This document shows, one piece after another, positions 25,726 to 34,408 of a stretch of DNA of 64,000 nucleotides. Each line of letters opens with the position of its first letter. Position 1 is the stretch's first letter. The position numbers were made by a program, and so were the translations under genes. The notes beneath the pieces are model-generated. The model saw only the letters and a program-made list of their open reading frames with translations. It was not told where the DNA came from and did not search any database. Origin of the DNA: Promicromonospora sp. MEB111 (GTDB lineage Bacteria; Actinomycetota; Actinomycetes; Actinomycetales; Cellulomonadaceae); contig NZ_JARVSD010000001.1 in assembly GCF_030209445.1 (NCBI RefSeq), positions 62,001-126,000 of the forward strand, in the 5' to 3' direction.

Positions 25726-26481
25726 ATGGGCTTCCTCGACCGACTGCTCGGCCGCGAGCCGCGCGAGCAGACACCCGGCATGTACCAGGGCGGCGGCACG
25801 CCGCGGCCCCAGTACCAGCAGACCCCGGGTCAGACCCCGGCCTACGGCACGGCCCCCGTCTACGGGTCCGCCGCGAGCACGGGACGCAGCGAGGACGAGG
25901 TGGCGATCGAGCGCTACCGCTACCTGCTGCGCACGGCTCCGCCGGACCGGGTCGAGGAGGCGCACGCCGAGGCGTTCGCGCAGCTCACGCCCGAGCAGCG
26001 CAACCAGGTGCTGGCCCAGCTCAGCGAGACCGTGCCGCCCAACGAGCGCGCGACGTCGGACGATCCGCGCGACCTGGCCCGCATGGCCACCCGCGCCGAG
26101 ATGCGCAACCCCGGCACCCTCGAGCGGAACTTCGGCGCAAGCCGCGGCCCGGGCTTCGGCTCGATGCTCGGCGCGAGCATGCTCGGCACCATCGGTGGCA
26201 TGGTCATCGGCTCGGCCGTGGCGGACATGATGTTCGGCAGCTCCTTCGGCGACCCGGCGCAGGACTTCGCCGGTGAGGAGGGCGGCGGCGAGGAGGCCGG
26301 CGGCGAGGAGGCCGGCGGCGAGCCCGTCGAGGCGGCCGGCGCCGAGGGCGGCGACGCGGGAGCCGATGCCGGGGCAGACGCCGGTGGGGACGGCGGCGGC
26401 GGGTTCTTCGGCGACATGTTCGGCGGCGGGGATGCCGGTGGCGACTTCGGCGGCGGTGACTTCGGCGGCGGCGAGTTCTGA
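25726..26481 (+). CDS. Hypothetical protein with Gly-rich C-terminus
   Basis: I do not recognise a named function for this 251-residue protein. It has a short N-terminal MGFLDRLLGRE amphipathic helix, a Gln/Pro/Gly-rich stretch (about 18-50), a conserved-looking helical core (ERYRYLLRTAPPDRVEEAHAEAF) with a hydrophobic MLGASMLGTIGGMVIGSAVADMMFG segment at about 146-170, and a Gly/Glu/Ala/Asp-rich tail ending in GGDFGGG repeats. Similar proteins occur in actinobacteria. The single hydrophobic segment may associate with the membrane. The start has a GGACTGAGATCA site. Confidence 0.75.
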   Translation: MGFLDRLLGREPREQTPGMYQGGGTPRPQYQQTPGQTPAYGTAPVYGSAASTGRSEDEVAIERYRYLLRTAPPDRVEEAHAEAFAQLTPEQRNQVLAQLSETVPPNERATSDDPRDLARMATRAEMRNPGTLERNFGASRGPGFGSMLGASMLGTIGGMVIGSAVADMMFGSSFGDPAQDFAGEEGGGEEAGGEEAGGEPVEAAGAEGGDAGADAGADAGGDGGGGFFGDMFGGGDAGGDFGGGDFGGGEF

Positions 26482-26505
26482 CCCGTCCCGCCCGGACCGG
26501 GTGCG

Positions 26506-29500
26506 TCAGGCGCCGATGAGGCGGAGGAAGCCGCCCAGCTCCATGAGGTGGCGTACGCCGTCGGCCTCCAGGTCGCCGGGCAGGTAGTCGGTGAGGCGGG
26601 GAGACGAGACCACGACGGCCCGCCACTGCGCGCGCGACACCGCCACGTTGATGCGGTTGCGCGCGAGCAGGAAGCCCATCCCGCGGGAGACGTTCTCGGG
26701 GGCCGAGGCGGCGAGCGTCAGGATCGCCACCGGCGCCTCCCGGCCCTGGAACATGTCGACGGTGCCGACGGGCACCCCACCGAGGCCTGCGGCGCGCAGG
26801 GCGTGGCGCACCGTGTGCACCTGCGCGTTGTAGGCCGCGACCACCACGACGTCGTCGGGGCCCAGCGGCCGGGCCGGGCGCCCGGCTCCTGGGTCCCACG
26901 TGCGGCCGACGAAACCCTGCACCTGGCGCACCACCTCGTCGGCCTCCTCCCGGGACGACGTCGAGCGCCCCTCGTGGACCACCGGGACGTGCACCACGCC
27001 GGGGACCACGCCGTCGAGCGAGCGCTCCGTCGTGACGGGGTGCGCCGAGAGCCGGCCGGCGTAGGAGAGCTGGGACACGGCCGCGCAGACCTCGGGGTGC
27101 ATCCGCCAGGACTCGGGCAGCAGGTACCCGAGGCCGTCGGGCAGCACGGAGCTGCCGGCCGCGAGCCACGCGAGCGCCGACTCGTCCACCGGCTCGGGGT
27201 GCCGGCCCTGGCTGACCTGCGGAAGCTGCTGCGGATCGCCGAGCAGCAGGAGGCGCTGGGCGGCCCGGCCGACGGCGACGGTGTCGGCCAGCGAGAACTG
27301 CCCGGCCTCGTCGATCACGAGCAGGTCCAGCCCCTCGTCGGGCCAGCGCTCGTGCGCGAAGTCCCAGGCGGTGCCGCCCACCACGCAGCCGCCGGCGCTG
27401 CCGGCGGCGAAGTCCGCGAGCTGGCTGCCCGTCAGCTCCTGCCACGGGCCGGCCGGCTCCCTCTCGACACCCTTCGCCCGCTGCTTCTTGGCGACGACGT
27501 CGACGGATACGCCCGCCTTGTCGACGAGGCAGCTCAGCAGGTTCTCGACCGCCGAGTGCGACTGCGCGACGACACCCACCCGCCAGCCGGCGTCGACCAG
27601 CCGGGCGACCACGTGCGAGCCGACATGCGTCTTGCCGGTCCCAGGCGGGCCCTGCACCGCGAGGTACGAGTGGTCGAGCCGCTCGACGGCGGCGAGCACC
27701 GTGGCCTCGAGGTGGAGCCCGCCGACGTCTCCCCCACCGGTCGCGCCGGTGAGCTCCGGCAGGTCCCCGCCGCGCCGCCCCGTCGACGGGTCGATCAGCC
27801 GTGGCGGGCGGCGGCACAACAGGTCGACGGCGGCGCCGTCGGGCAGGGTGCGGTCCGCGTCCCACGCGGCGAGCGCCGCACGGGCGGCGTCCTCGGTCGC
27901 CCGCTCCTGCGCGTCGTGCGCGGGCCCGCGCTGCGGGGCGAGGGCGACGGGCGCCTGGTCGTGCGGTTCCGCTCCCCCGGAGAGCCGCTCGCGCAGGACC
28001 ACAATGTCGCGGCCCCGGAGCGCGTTGTCGCTCTCGGGCTCCTCGCGGACCGCCAGGATCGCGCCGCCGGAGTGCTCGCCGCGCACGGCCCGTGCCTCCA
28101 GCTCGCCGACCACCGGTGGCACCGGCTGGTCGTACAGGAGGTGCACCGCGTCGCCGACACCCAGGTCGGACCCGTCGATGCGGGACCCGTCGAGCATGCG
28201 GCCCACCAGCTCGACCTCGCGCGAGGGAAGCCGGTCCCGACCCACGACGCTCCAGTCCCGCAGCATGCGCGAACGTTCCACGTGGAACGTCGACCGTCGG
28301 CCGGGCCACTCGTCCAGCGGCAGCTCGAGCCGCGCGAAGTGCTCCTGCCAGAACGGCTTCTCCTCCCGCTGGTAGTACCCGACGGCCGCGCCCAGCAGCG
28401 CGAGCGCTTGCACCTCCAGTGACCGCTCCCCCCGGTTCTCCCCGACCCGCTCCGCGATCTCCCCCGCCAGAGCCAGCCGCCGCTCCCGCCCCTCCCGCCG
28501 AGCCAACCCCCGCCCGGCCGCCGCTTCCCCGTTCCCCCCGCCCCCGGGCTCAGGCGCCCCACCCCCGCCAGACGAGGACTCACCACCCCCGGAAGGCGAC
28601 CCGACCGCGAAGGCCGTGGGAAGCGAGACCCCGCGCGCGGATGTATCGGTTCCCGAAGTGGAGGGCCCCTTGGGGCCCGTGAACGCATCCGCGCGCGGGG
28701 TCTCGCTTCCCACGGCCGCCCCGACCACACCACCCGAAACAGGCCCGACCACCCCCCGCGCGAACCGCAACCAATCCAACAACCGCAACGTCGACCGACA
28801 GTCGTACTCGTTGTAGTCCAAGATCCGCTGCCGCAGCTCCGCCGCCCGCGAGTCCCCCTCAGCTGCCAGCTTCGCGTACTCCGCGTACTCCGTGACCGAT
28901 GCCGTGGCGCTCGTGACACCTTCGCGCGCCGGATCGTCCTGCATGTAGAGCGGTTCGAGCTTCTTGATCGACTTCGACCGGTGGGAGATGCGCAGGGACG
29001 ACCGGACCACGGCGTAGAGGTCGACGAGCACGCCGTCGCGCAGGAGCTGGTCCACCTCGTCCTCGTAGACGCCGTGCCGCGCCGCGATCGAGAGCAGATG
29101 CGTCCGCTCGTAGGCGGCGTAGTGGTAGACGTGCAGGTCCGGGTGCTCCGCGAGCCGGGCGTGGAGATGGTCCACGAACCGCACGAGCGCGTCGCGCTCA
29201 CCCGCCAGGTCGTCGGCCCACAGCCCGTGGAAGGGCGGGTTGCCGCCGTCCGGACCGGGACGCTCGACCCAGCCGAAGAGGTAGTCGAGGCCCATGGCCG
29301 GCGCCTGGTCGTCGCCGGGCAGCCGCGCCTCCTCCCACAGGGGGTCCCCCTCGAAGTCGAAGAACACGTCGCCCGGGCTCGGTGGCGGGAGGCGATCGAT
29401 CGCCTCGGTCGCCACGAGCTGCCAGCGAAGCCGTGCGTCGGGCCCCTCCGGGTCGACGCCGTCGGGCAGGTGGTCGAGCGCGACCGAGCCGTCGCCGTCG

Positions 29501-30492
29501 TCCAGCCCGAGCTGGAGGCGCGCCTGGGCGCGCAGGCCCTCGAAGCGGCCCGCGGCCATGCCGTCCGGCGGGTCCTCGGCGGTCGCGAGCGCGTCGATCG
29601 TGGTGATGCCGGACGCGGACAGCCTGGCCCGCTGCGCCCCGTACACCCCACCGACGAGCAGCACGTCGCGGCTCTCGTGGGCCGCCTCGGCGCAGTCCGG
29701 GCAGTCGCGCAGCCGGCCGCAGGCCAGGTAGCGCTCGTCGTGCCAGCGCACGGGACCCGTGTCGGCGACGTGCTCGTCCAGGACCTCGATCAGCCGGGCG
29801 CGCCGCTTGCGGAAGACCGGCAGCAGGTCGGCGAGCCGGTGCGACGTGGTCTCGCCGGTGCCGAGCACGAGGTGCACCTCGTCGGTCGGGTCGATCCGCG
29901 CCGCCATCAGCTGGTCCGCGTACGCGGCGAGCTGCAGCAGGGCACGCACCTTGGTGCGGCGGGCGAGCTTGGAGTCGTGCACGGCGTACCGCGGCCGGGA
30001 GACGTGCGCCTCGGCGTGCCGGGGCCACTGCTCGGGCGGCACGACCCCGCCCGAGCCACCGAGGCGGACCGTCTCCCCCAGCAGGTCGCGCACCAGGAAG
30101 TCGGCCCGGCCGTGGAACCGCCCGTCGAAGAACGAGGCCTGGTAGACGACGTCCGCGCCCCGCTCCAGGGCGGCCAGGGTGCGGTCGTGCGCGTCGACCA
30201 GCTCGTCCCGTGCCATGCGGCGGGCGGGCGCGACCTCGAGCACCCCGCCGGGGCCGTCGCCGTCGGCCGGACCGAAGGTACGCAGGTGCCCGGCGAGGAC
30301 GCGGCGTTCGTGATCCTCACCGAGGGCCGCCGTGCGCGCGAGCATCTCGTCCTCCTCCCGCGCCCGGCGCGGGCTGCGGCCCAGGAGCTCGTCGAGGCGG
30401 CGCAGCAGGCGGAACTCGCACTCGCCCGCGACCACGAGGTCGCTGGCCGAGTGCACGAGCGTGCTGGCGTCGTCGCGCTCCAGGAGGAACAT
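26506..30492 (-). CDS. TM0106-type RecB-like nuclease / RNase H-like / SF1 helicase fusion
   Basis: This 1328-residue cytosolic protein combines three activities. The N-terminus (MFLLERDDASTLVHSASDL) is the TM0106-family RecB-like nuclease, ending in a cysteine cluster CGRLRDCPDC near 257-267 that may hold an iron-sulfur cluster. An RNase H-like domain begins VFFDFEGDP at about 374. The C-terminal half is an SF1 (UPF1/DNA2-like) helicase: Walker A GPPGTGKTH near 947, LLVIDEAGQFS near 1059, GDPQQLPQ, and RINVAVSRAQWR. A low-complexity insert at about 585-660 contains an in-frame palindromic element. The start is the first ATG after CTGGGGGC. Its role is probably DNA or RNA processing/repair; it has no partner genes. 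Confidence 0.88.
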   Translation of the reverse strand: MFLLERDDASTLVHSASDLVVAGECEFRLLRRLDELLGRSPRRAREEDEMLARTAALGEDHERRVLAGHLRTFGPADGDGPGGVLEVAPARRMARDELVDAHDRTLAALERGADVVYQASFFDGRFHGRADFLVRDLLGETVRLGGSGGVVPPEQWPRHAEAHVSRPRYAVHDSKLARRTKVRALLQLAAYADQLMAARIDPTDEVHLVLGTGETTSHRLADLLPVFRKRRARLIEVLDEHVADTGPVRWHDERYLACGRLRDCPDCAEAAHESRDVLLVGGVYGAQRARLSASGITTIDALATAEDPPDGMAAGRFEGLRAQARLQLGLDDGDGSVALDHLPDGVDPEGPDARLRWQLVATEAIDRLPPPSPGDVFFDFEGDPLWEEARLPGDDQAPAMGLDYLFGWVERPGPDGGNPPFHGLWADDLAGERDALVRFVDHLHARLAEHPDLHVYHYAAYERTHLLSIAARHGVYEDEVDQLLRDGVLVDLYAVVRSSLRISHRSKSIKKLEPLYMQDDPAREGVTSATASVTEYAEYAKLAAEGDSRAAELRQRILDYNEYDCRSTLRLLDWLRFARGVVGPVSGGVVGAAVGSETPRADAFTGPKGPSTSGTDTSARGVSLPTAFAVGSPSGGGESSSGGGGAPEPGGGGNGEAAAGRGLARREGRERRLALAGEIAERVGENRGERSLEVQALALLGAAVGYYQREEKPFWQEHFARLELPLDEWPGRRSTFHVERSRMLRDWSVVGRDRLPSREVELVGRMLDGSRIDGSDLGVGDAVHLLYDQPVPPVVGELEARAVRGEHSGGAILAVREEPESDNALRGRDIVVLRERLSGGAEPHDQAPVALAPQRGPAHDAQERATEDAARAALAAWDADRTLPDGAAVDLLCRRPPRLIDPSTGRRGGDLPELTGATGGGDVGGLHLEATVLAAVERLDHSYLAVQGPPGTGKTHVGSHVVARLVDAGWRVGVVAQSHSAVENLLSCLVDKAGVSVDVVAKKQRAKGVEREPAGPWQELTGSQLADFAAGSAGGCVVGGTAWDFAHERWPDEGLDLLVIDEAGQFSLADTVAVGRAAQRLLLLGDPQQLPQVSQGRHPEPVDESALAWLAAGSSVLPDGLGYLLPESWRMHPEVCAAVSQLSYAGRLSAHPVTTERSLDGVVPGVVHVPVVHEGRSTSSREEADEVVRQVQGFVGRTWDPGAGRPARPLGPDDVVVVAAYNAQVHTVRHALRAAGLGGVPVGTVDMFQGREAPVAILTLAASAPENVSRGMGFLLARNRINVAVSRAQWRAVVVSSPRLTDYLPGDLEADGVRHLMELGGFLRLIGA
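28527..28567 (-). other. Potential G-quadruplex sequence in the helicase coding strand
   Basis: On the coding (minus) strand there are runs GGGGGTGGGG, CCCGGGGGCGGGGGG and GGGG within about 40 bases, enough for an intramolecular quadruplex in DNA or mRNA. It encodes Gly-rich linker and lies 45 bases from the palindromic element. Confidence 0.4.
28612..28717 (-). repeat. In-frame palindromic element A inside the nuclease-helicase gene
   Basis: Arms 28612-28643 and 28686-28717 are perfect 32-bp inverted repeats around a 42-base loop that holds an inner hairpin (GGGCCCC-TT-GGGGCCC at 28663-28678). In gene sense it encodes PRADAFTGPKGPSTSGTDTS followed by ARG. The loop matches that of 55053-55094 at 40 of 42 bases. 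It lies in the linker between the RNase H-like and helicase parts and keeps the frame open. Confidence 0.9.
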
Positions 30493-30636
30493 GCCCCCAG
30501 GTCTACCAGTGACCTCTGACACGAGCGCGCTACTGTCGCTCCCACACGCGGGAGAAATGTCCGGCATGGCCAGTGGTTCTGGCGCCGACCCGCCTGCATG
30601 GCCGATAGTGGGGCCGACCGTATCGAAGGAGCAACC

Positions 30637-31818
30637 ATGCCCGTGCGCTTCAACCCGCCTCCGGGTTGGCAGGTGCCCCCGGGATTCCGACCCGACTCCA
30701 CCTGGGCTCCCGACCCGTCGTGGCCTCCGGCCCCGCCCGGTTGGGACTACTGGGTCGACCGCCCCGACGCCCCCCAGCCCGATTCCGGACCCACGGGTGC
30801 CGCACCGCCGGCGCCCCTCGCACCACCAGCTCCCCCGGCACCGCCGGCTCCCGTCGGCGGCCCGGACGGGGGTGCCGACACGAGGACCGTCGCGATCCAG
30901 GTGATCGACGCTCCCGCCCGCCATCCGGCGCCCGCGCCCTCGGCGCCGCCCGCCATGGCCCCCGCGGACGCGATGGGCTCGACCATGACGATGGCGCCCA
31001 TCGGCGCCCCGCCCGCCGCGGGACCGCCCCGGCCGGGCTCCGGGCCGCAGCCCGTCTACCCACCGCAGTCCGGGATGGCGCCACCGCCCCCGCCGCCCGA
31101 GGCCAAGAGCCCGGCGTCAGGCGTGCTCGCCGCCCTCAAGGGGCTCGGCGGCCGGAAGGCGACGACGCCTGCCGCCGCAGGCCCCGAACCACGGCCGGGC
31201 GCCGCCGGTCCCGGCCCGCTGAGCATCGACGACGCGCACCGCCGACCGGGCGGCTCCGTCCCCCTCGGCACCGTGGCGCCCGGGCCCATGGGCGCCGGCC
31301 GGCGCCCCGGCGGCCCGTCGCGCCAGAGCGGCTCGCGCCCGCCGGGCGCCGGGCTCATGGTCGCCATCGGCATAGCCGGGCTCGCGCTGGGTGTGATCAT
31401 CGGCGTGGTCGTCACGGCCGGTCAGCAGGCCGACGCGAACCAGGCCATCTCCGACGCCCAGAACATCAGGTCGCAGATGGACGAGGCGCGCGCCGAGATC
31501 GAGGCCGACCAGGCGCAGGTCGACAAGCGCCGCGACGAGGTGGCCGAGCGCGAGAAGGCGCTGGGCGACCGCGAGGCGCAGGTCAAGGAGCAGGAGGCCG
31601 CGCTCAAGCAGCAGCAGGAACAACAGCAACAGCAGCAGGAACAGCAGGAGCAGGAACAGGAGGAGAACGGGAACGGAAACGGCAACGGGACCGTCTTCTA
31701 CTGGAACTGTGACGCCGTACGCGCCGCGGGCGCGGCGCCCCTGCCCAACACGGCGCCCGGCTACCTGCCGCACCTCGACCGGAACGGCAACGGCATCGCC
31801 TGCGAGGACGGCGAGTAG
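30637..31818 (+). CDS. Membrane protein with coiled coil and C-terminal Excalibur domain
   Basis: This 393-residue protein begins with a Pro/Trp-rich cytosolic region (PPPGWQVPPGFRPD, PPGWDYW) and a long Pro/Ala/Gly-rich tract. One membrane segment (GLMVAIGIAGLALGVIIGVV) lies near 245-265, followed by a Glu/Gln-rich coiled coil that becomes poly-Gln and an Asn/Gly run. The C-terminus is an Excalibur calcium-binding domain (YWNCDAVRAAGAAPL, DRNGNGIACEDGE). Start at 30637 follows GAAGGAG; an upstream ATG at 30598 has no site. It is probably exposed at the cell surface; function unknown. Confidence 0.85.
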   Translation: MPVRFNPPPGWQVPPGFRPDSTWAPDPSWPPAPPGWDYWVDRPDAPQPDSGPTGAAPPAPLAPPAPPAPPAPVGGPDGGADTRTVAIQVIDAPARHPAPAPSAPPAMAPADAMGSTMTMAPIGAPPAAGPPRPGSGPQPVYPPQSGMAPPPPPPEAKSPASGVLAALKGLGGRKATTPAAAGPEPRPGAAGPGPLSIDDAHRRPGGSVPLGTVAPGPMGAGRRPGGPSRQSGSRPPGAGLMVAIGIAGLALGVIIGVVVTAGQQADANQAISDAQNIRSQMDEARAEIEADQAQVDKRRDEVAEREKALGDREAQVKEQEAALKQQQEQQQQQQEQQEQEQEENGNGNGNGTVFYWNCDAVRAAGAAPLPNTAPGYLPHLDRNGNGIACEDGE

Positions 31819-31850
31819 CCCGAACAGCTCGGTCAGATCAGGACGAGAAT

Positions 31851-31893
31851 GAGCGGGCCGAGGCAGATCCCCAGATTCTGCCTCGGCCCGCTC
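31851..31893. terminator. 16-bp bidirectional hairpin
   Basis: GAGCGGGCCGAGGCAG (31851-31866) pairs exactly with 31878-31893. It lies between the convergent Excalibur gene and the sigma-module membrane protein and can serve both. Confidence 0.8.
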
Positions 31894-31945
31894 GGTTGTT
31901 CCCGGCCCGCGCCATCTCCCCAGACGAGACACGGACCGGGAAGTC

Positions 31946-33286
31946 TTATCCCCCGAAGAGTCCCTCCAGGAGTTCACCGAGACCGAGGGGATCCTCGTTC
32001 TCGGGAGCTTGGGTCGGCTCCTCGCTCGGAGCCGGGCTGGGCGACACACCGCCGTCGGGCAGGATCTCGCCCGTCGCGGCGAGCTGCGACGCCTCGCTGA
32101 TGTCGATCAGGCACAGCCGCCAGACATCGGCGTCCACGCCCTTCGGCGCCTGCCAGAACGCCTTGCCGGTGAGTCCCGGCGGGGCGGTCCAGCTCGTGCC
32201 CGTGCGCTGCGCCACGCAGGCCTCCATCGCGGGCACCTCGTTCGCCTGCGGGTCCTCGACCAGCAGCGGCGCGAGCTCCGCGACGAGCGGCGTGGGTTCC
32301 GCGGCCTGCGGCGTCGCCACGGTCTTGCCCGCGACGTCGTGGATGACCGCGCACTCGGGCGACGTGCTGCGGCACCAGGACGCGCTCCAGGTGTCCTGGC
32401 TCGCGTAGACGAAGCCGCGCGGCTCCGCCGTCGAGCGGTCCACCTGCAGCACGCGCATCCACACGCTGCCGTCGCCGAGCACGTCGAACGGCGTGACCGG
32501 GAGCGACGCGCCCGCCTGGGGCGCACCGGCCTCGGACCCCGGTGACGCGGACGCCCCCTGCGCGTCCGCGGCACCATCGGTCTGCGGGTCGTCGAAGACC
32601 AGGAACTGGTCTCCCTCCTCCGCACCGGAGGAGAAGCCGAACACGAGGGCCGGGCCGCCGTCGGACGGCAGGACCATCGCGTCGGACGTGACGCCGCGCC
32701 AGAGCAGGGTTCCACCGAGGTTCCCCGCGCGGAGGTTCTGCAGGGCGGTGTCGCCGCCCGCCAGGACCTCCAGGTCTGTGGCGCTGTGCCGGCCGTCGAT
32801 CTTCGCCAGGGTCACGACCGCCAGGTAGCGGTCGCCCCCTCCGGCGGGGAGGCCGAGGTCGAGCACAGCGGTGTCCGCGTCGACGCGGTACGCCGCGGGC
32901 TGCGCCACGGAGGTCACTCCGGGCGCGAGCTTCGCGAGCTCCGTCGCCAGGTCCGGCGTCGGGATCGCGGTGGCCGACGGCGGCGGGGGGTCGACCTCGA
33001 CCGTCGCCATCGGTTCCGCCGACTCGAGGGGTGACACCTCTACCGGGGCGCTGCTCCAGAGCCCCGGGATCCCCGGGAGCGCGCCCGCCGCACCGGCGCC
33101 GGCCGTGGCCAGCACGAGCGTCGAGGCCAGCGAGACGCCGGCCCGGCGCACGGCGTGCTTGCGCCGGCTCGACCGCAGGACGCCGTCCAGGTCGAGCGTC
33201 GACGCGGGCACCGACGCGTGCGCCGACTCGCGGAGCCGGGCGACGAAGTCGTCGTCGGGCGCGCCGTGGGAGAGGTTCATGTTCAT
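31946..33286 (-). CDS. Single-span membrane protein of sigma module 1 (putative anti-sigma partner)
   Basis: This 446-residue protein has a cytosolic N-terminus (DDDFVARLRESAHASVPAST), a basic patch (SSRRKHAVRR) and one membrane segment (VSLASTLVLATAGAGAAGAL, about 50-70), then a large outer domain with paired cysteines (WCRSTSPECAVI, ACVAQRTGTSW) and a C-terminal EDPLGLGELLEGLFGG. Its ATG overlaps the sigma gene stop (ATGA). Topology and gene order resemble anti-sigma factors of the ECF/SigE group and the module at 34409-36384, but no canonical zinc anti-sigma motif is visible, so this role is inferred. Confidence 0.75.
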   Translation of the reverse strand: MNMNLSHGAPDDDFVARLRESAHASVPASTLDLDGVLRSSRRKHAVRRAGVSLASTLVLATAGAGAAGALPGIPGLWSSAPVEVSPLESAEPMATVEVDPPPPSATAIPTPDLATELAKLAPGVTSVAQPAAYRVDADTAVLDLGLPAGGGDRYLAVVTLAKIDGRHSATDLEVLAGGDTALQNLRAGNLGGTLLWRGVTSDAMVLPSDGGPALVFGFSSGAEEGDQFLVFDDPQTDGAADAQGASASPGSEAGAPQAGASLPVTPFDVLGDGSVWMRVLQVDRSTAEPRGFVYASQDTWSASWCRSTSPECAVIHDVAGKTVATPQAAEPTPLVAELAPLLVEDPQANEVPAMEACVAQRTGTSWTAPPGLTGKAFWQAPKGVDADVWRLCLIDISEASQLAATGEILPDGGVSPSPAPSEEPTQAPENEDPLGLGELLEGLFGG

Positions 33287-34239
33287 CGCGTTCCGCCCAG
33301 CGAGTCGAGATCGAGGATCGCGCGCAGGTGGGCGAGGCCGCGCGAGGCCGTGGACTTCACGGTGCCGAGGGGGATTCCGAGCTCGGTCGAGACCTCGGAC
33401 TCCGAGAGATCCAGGAGATGGCGCAGCACCACGACGCGGCGCTGCTTGATCGGGAGGCGCAGGAGGGCGCGCACGACGGTGTCGCGGTCGTCCACGGTGC
33501 GCGTGGGCATCCGGCTCGACGCACGGGCCACGCGGACGTCGTCCTGCGGCAGCTCGTCGGGTCCGGTCAGCACCTCGCGCCGCGTACGGCGCCAGGCATC
33601 GATACGCAGGTTCGCCAGGACACGGCGCGCGTACACCAGCGGGTCGCCCTGGCGGGCCTTGTGCCAGTGCCGGTAGCAGCGCTCGAAGGTCTGCTGCGTG
33701 AGCTCCTCCGCACGGTGGGCGTCACCGCTCAGGAGGAAGGCCATCCGGTGCAGTGGATCCTTGGCCTCTCGCATGAACGCGGTGAACTCTTCGTTCTTCG
33801 AGACCTGTGCGTTCCTGCGCGCGTGAGTGGCCCTCGGCCGGTCTGTACGCACGGGGAGCGAGGGTACGTCATCCGGCTCCCCCGACCCACCTCGAACCAC
33901 CGTGAGCGGTCGGGTGGCGGGGACCGGTTCGGCCGTTCCCCTGCGAGGTCTGTCCTTGGTCCTGCCGAGGGTGCCGTTCGACGCGGCCGCGGGCCCGGGC
34001 TCCGGGTCACGCTCGGTCGTGGCTGCCGGGTCGGCGTCTCCGTCGTCCGCGACCGGCACGATCGCGAGCTCCGCCGCCGACCTCGGCGTCGAGGTGGATG
34101 AGGAATCTGGGGTGTTCTGCTGGGTGGTCACGTTCTCCAGGTCGTCCGCAGAGCTGGAGTCGGCGCGCACGACGCGCAGGACCACGGGCTTGGGGGCCCG
34201 GGACTCTGGCGCTCGAACACGCGGACTCGTGACTGTCAC
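33283..34239 (-). CDS. SigE-family RNA polymerase sigma factor with long N-terminal extension
   Basis: This 318-residue protein carries sigma region 2 (EFTAFMREAKDPLHRMAFLLSG...AEELTQQTFERCYRHW, about 150-195) and region 4 (LPIKQRRVVVLRHLLDLSESE...GIPLGTVKSTASRGLAHL, about 258-305). Group members are usually about 170 residues; here some 145 disordered, charged residues precede region 2. The GTG at 34239 gives the full frame; another GTG at 34131 with GGAGAAC just before it is an equally good start and shortens the extension by 36 residues. It should direct RNA polymerase to a stress regulon controlled with the coupled membrane protein. Confidence 0.85.
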   Translation of the reverse strand: MTVTSPRVRAPESRAPKPVVLRVVRADSSSADDLENVTTQQNTPDSSSTSTPRSAAELAIVPVADDGDADPAATTERDPEPGPAAASNGTLGRTKDRPRRGTAEPVPATRPLTVVRGGSGEPDDVPSLPVRTDRPRATHARRNAQVSKNEEFTAFMREAKDPLHRMAFLLSGDAHRAEELTQQTFERCYRHWHKARQGDPLVYARRVLANLRIDAWRRTRREVLTGPDELPQDDVRVARASSRMPTRTVDDRDTVVRALLRLPIKQRRVVVLRHLLDLSESEVSTELGIPLGTVKSTASRGLAHLRAILDLDSLGGTR

Positions 34240-34340
34240 GAACGGAACACGGCCTCACCGGGACGAAGGTTCCATTTTGGTTCAGAGAAATTTTCCGGGC
34301 TGTGCGTGGCCGGGGCGGCCGCGCCGTCCGCCCCACGACG

Positions 34341-34396
34341 AAGCACGTGTCAGACGTACAGGTCACAGGGGTGACCTGTACGTCTGACACGTGCTT
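34341..34396. terminator. 26-bp palindrome (family GTGTCAGA..GGTCAC), copy 2
   Basis: Arms 34341-34366 and 34371-34396 are exact inverted repeats around AGGG, 12 bases beyond the stop of the module-2 membrane protein. The core GTGTCAGACGTACAGGTCAC is identical to copy 4 at 51426-51445. Confidence 0.8.
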
Positions 34397-34408
34397 GTCC
34401 GGGGTGGG

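Noticed and set aside
31600-31700. CAG/CAA-rich run as a microsatellite
   Set aside because: It encodes the Gln-rich end of a coiled coil in the Excalibur protein and is impure, so no instability is implied.
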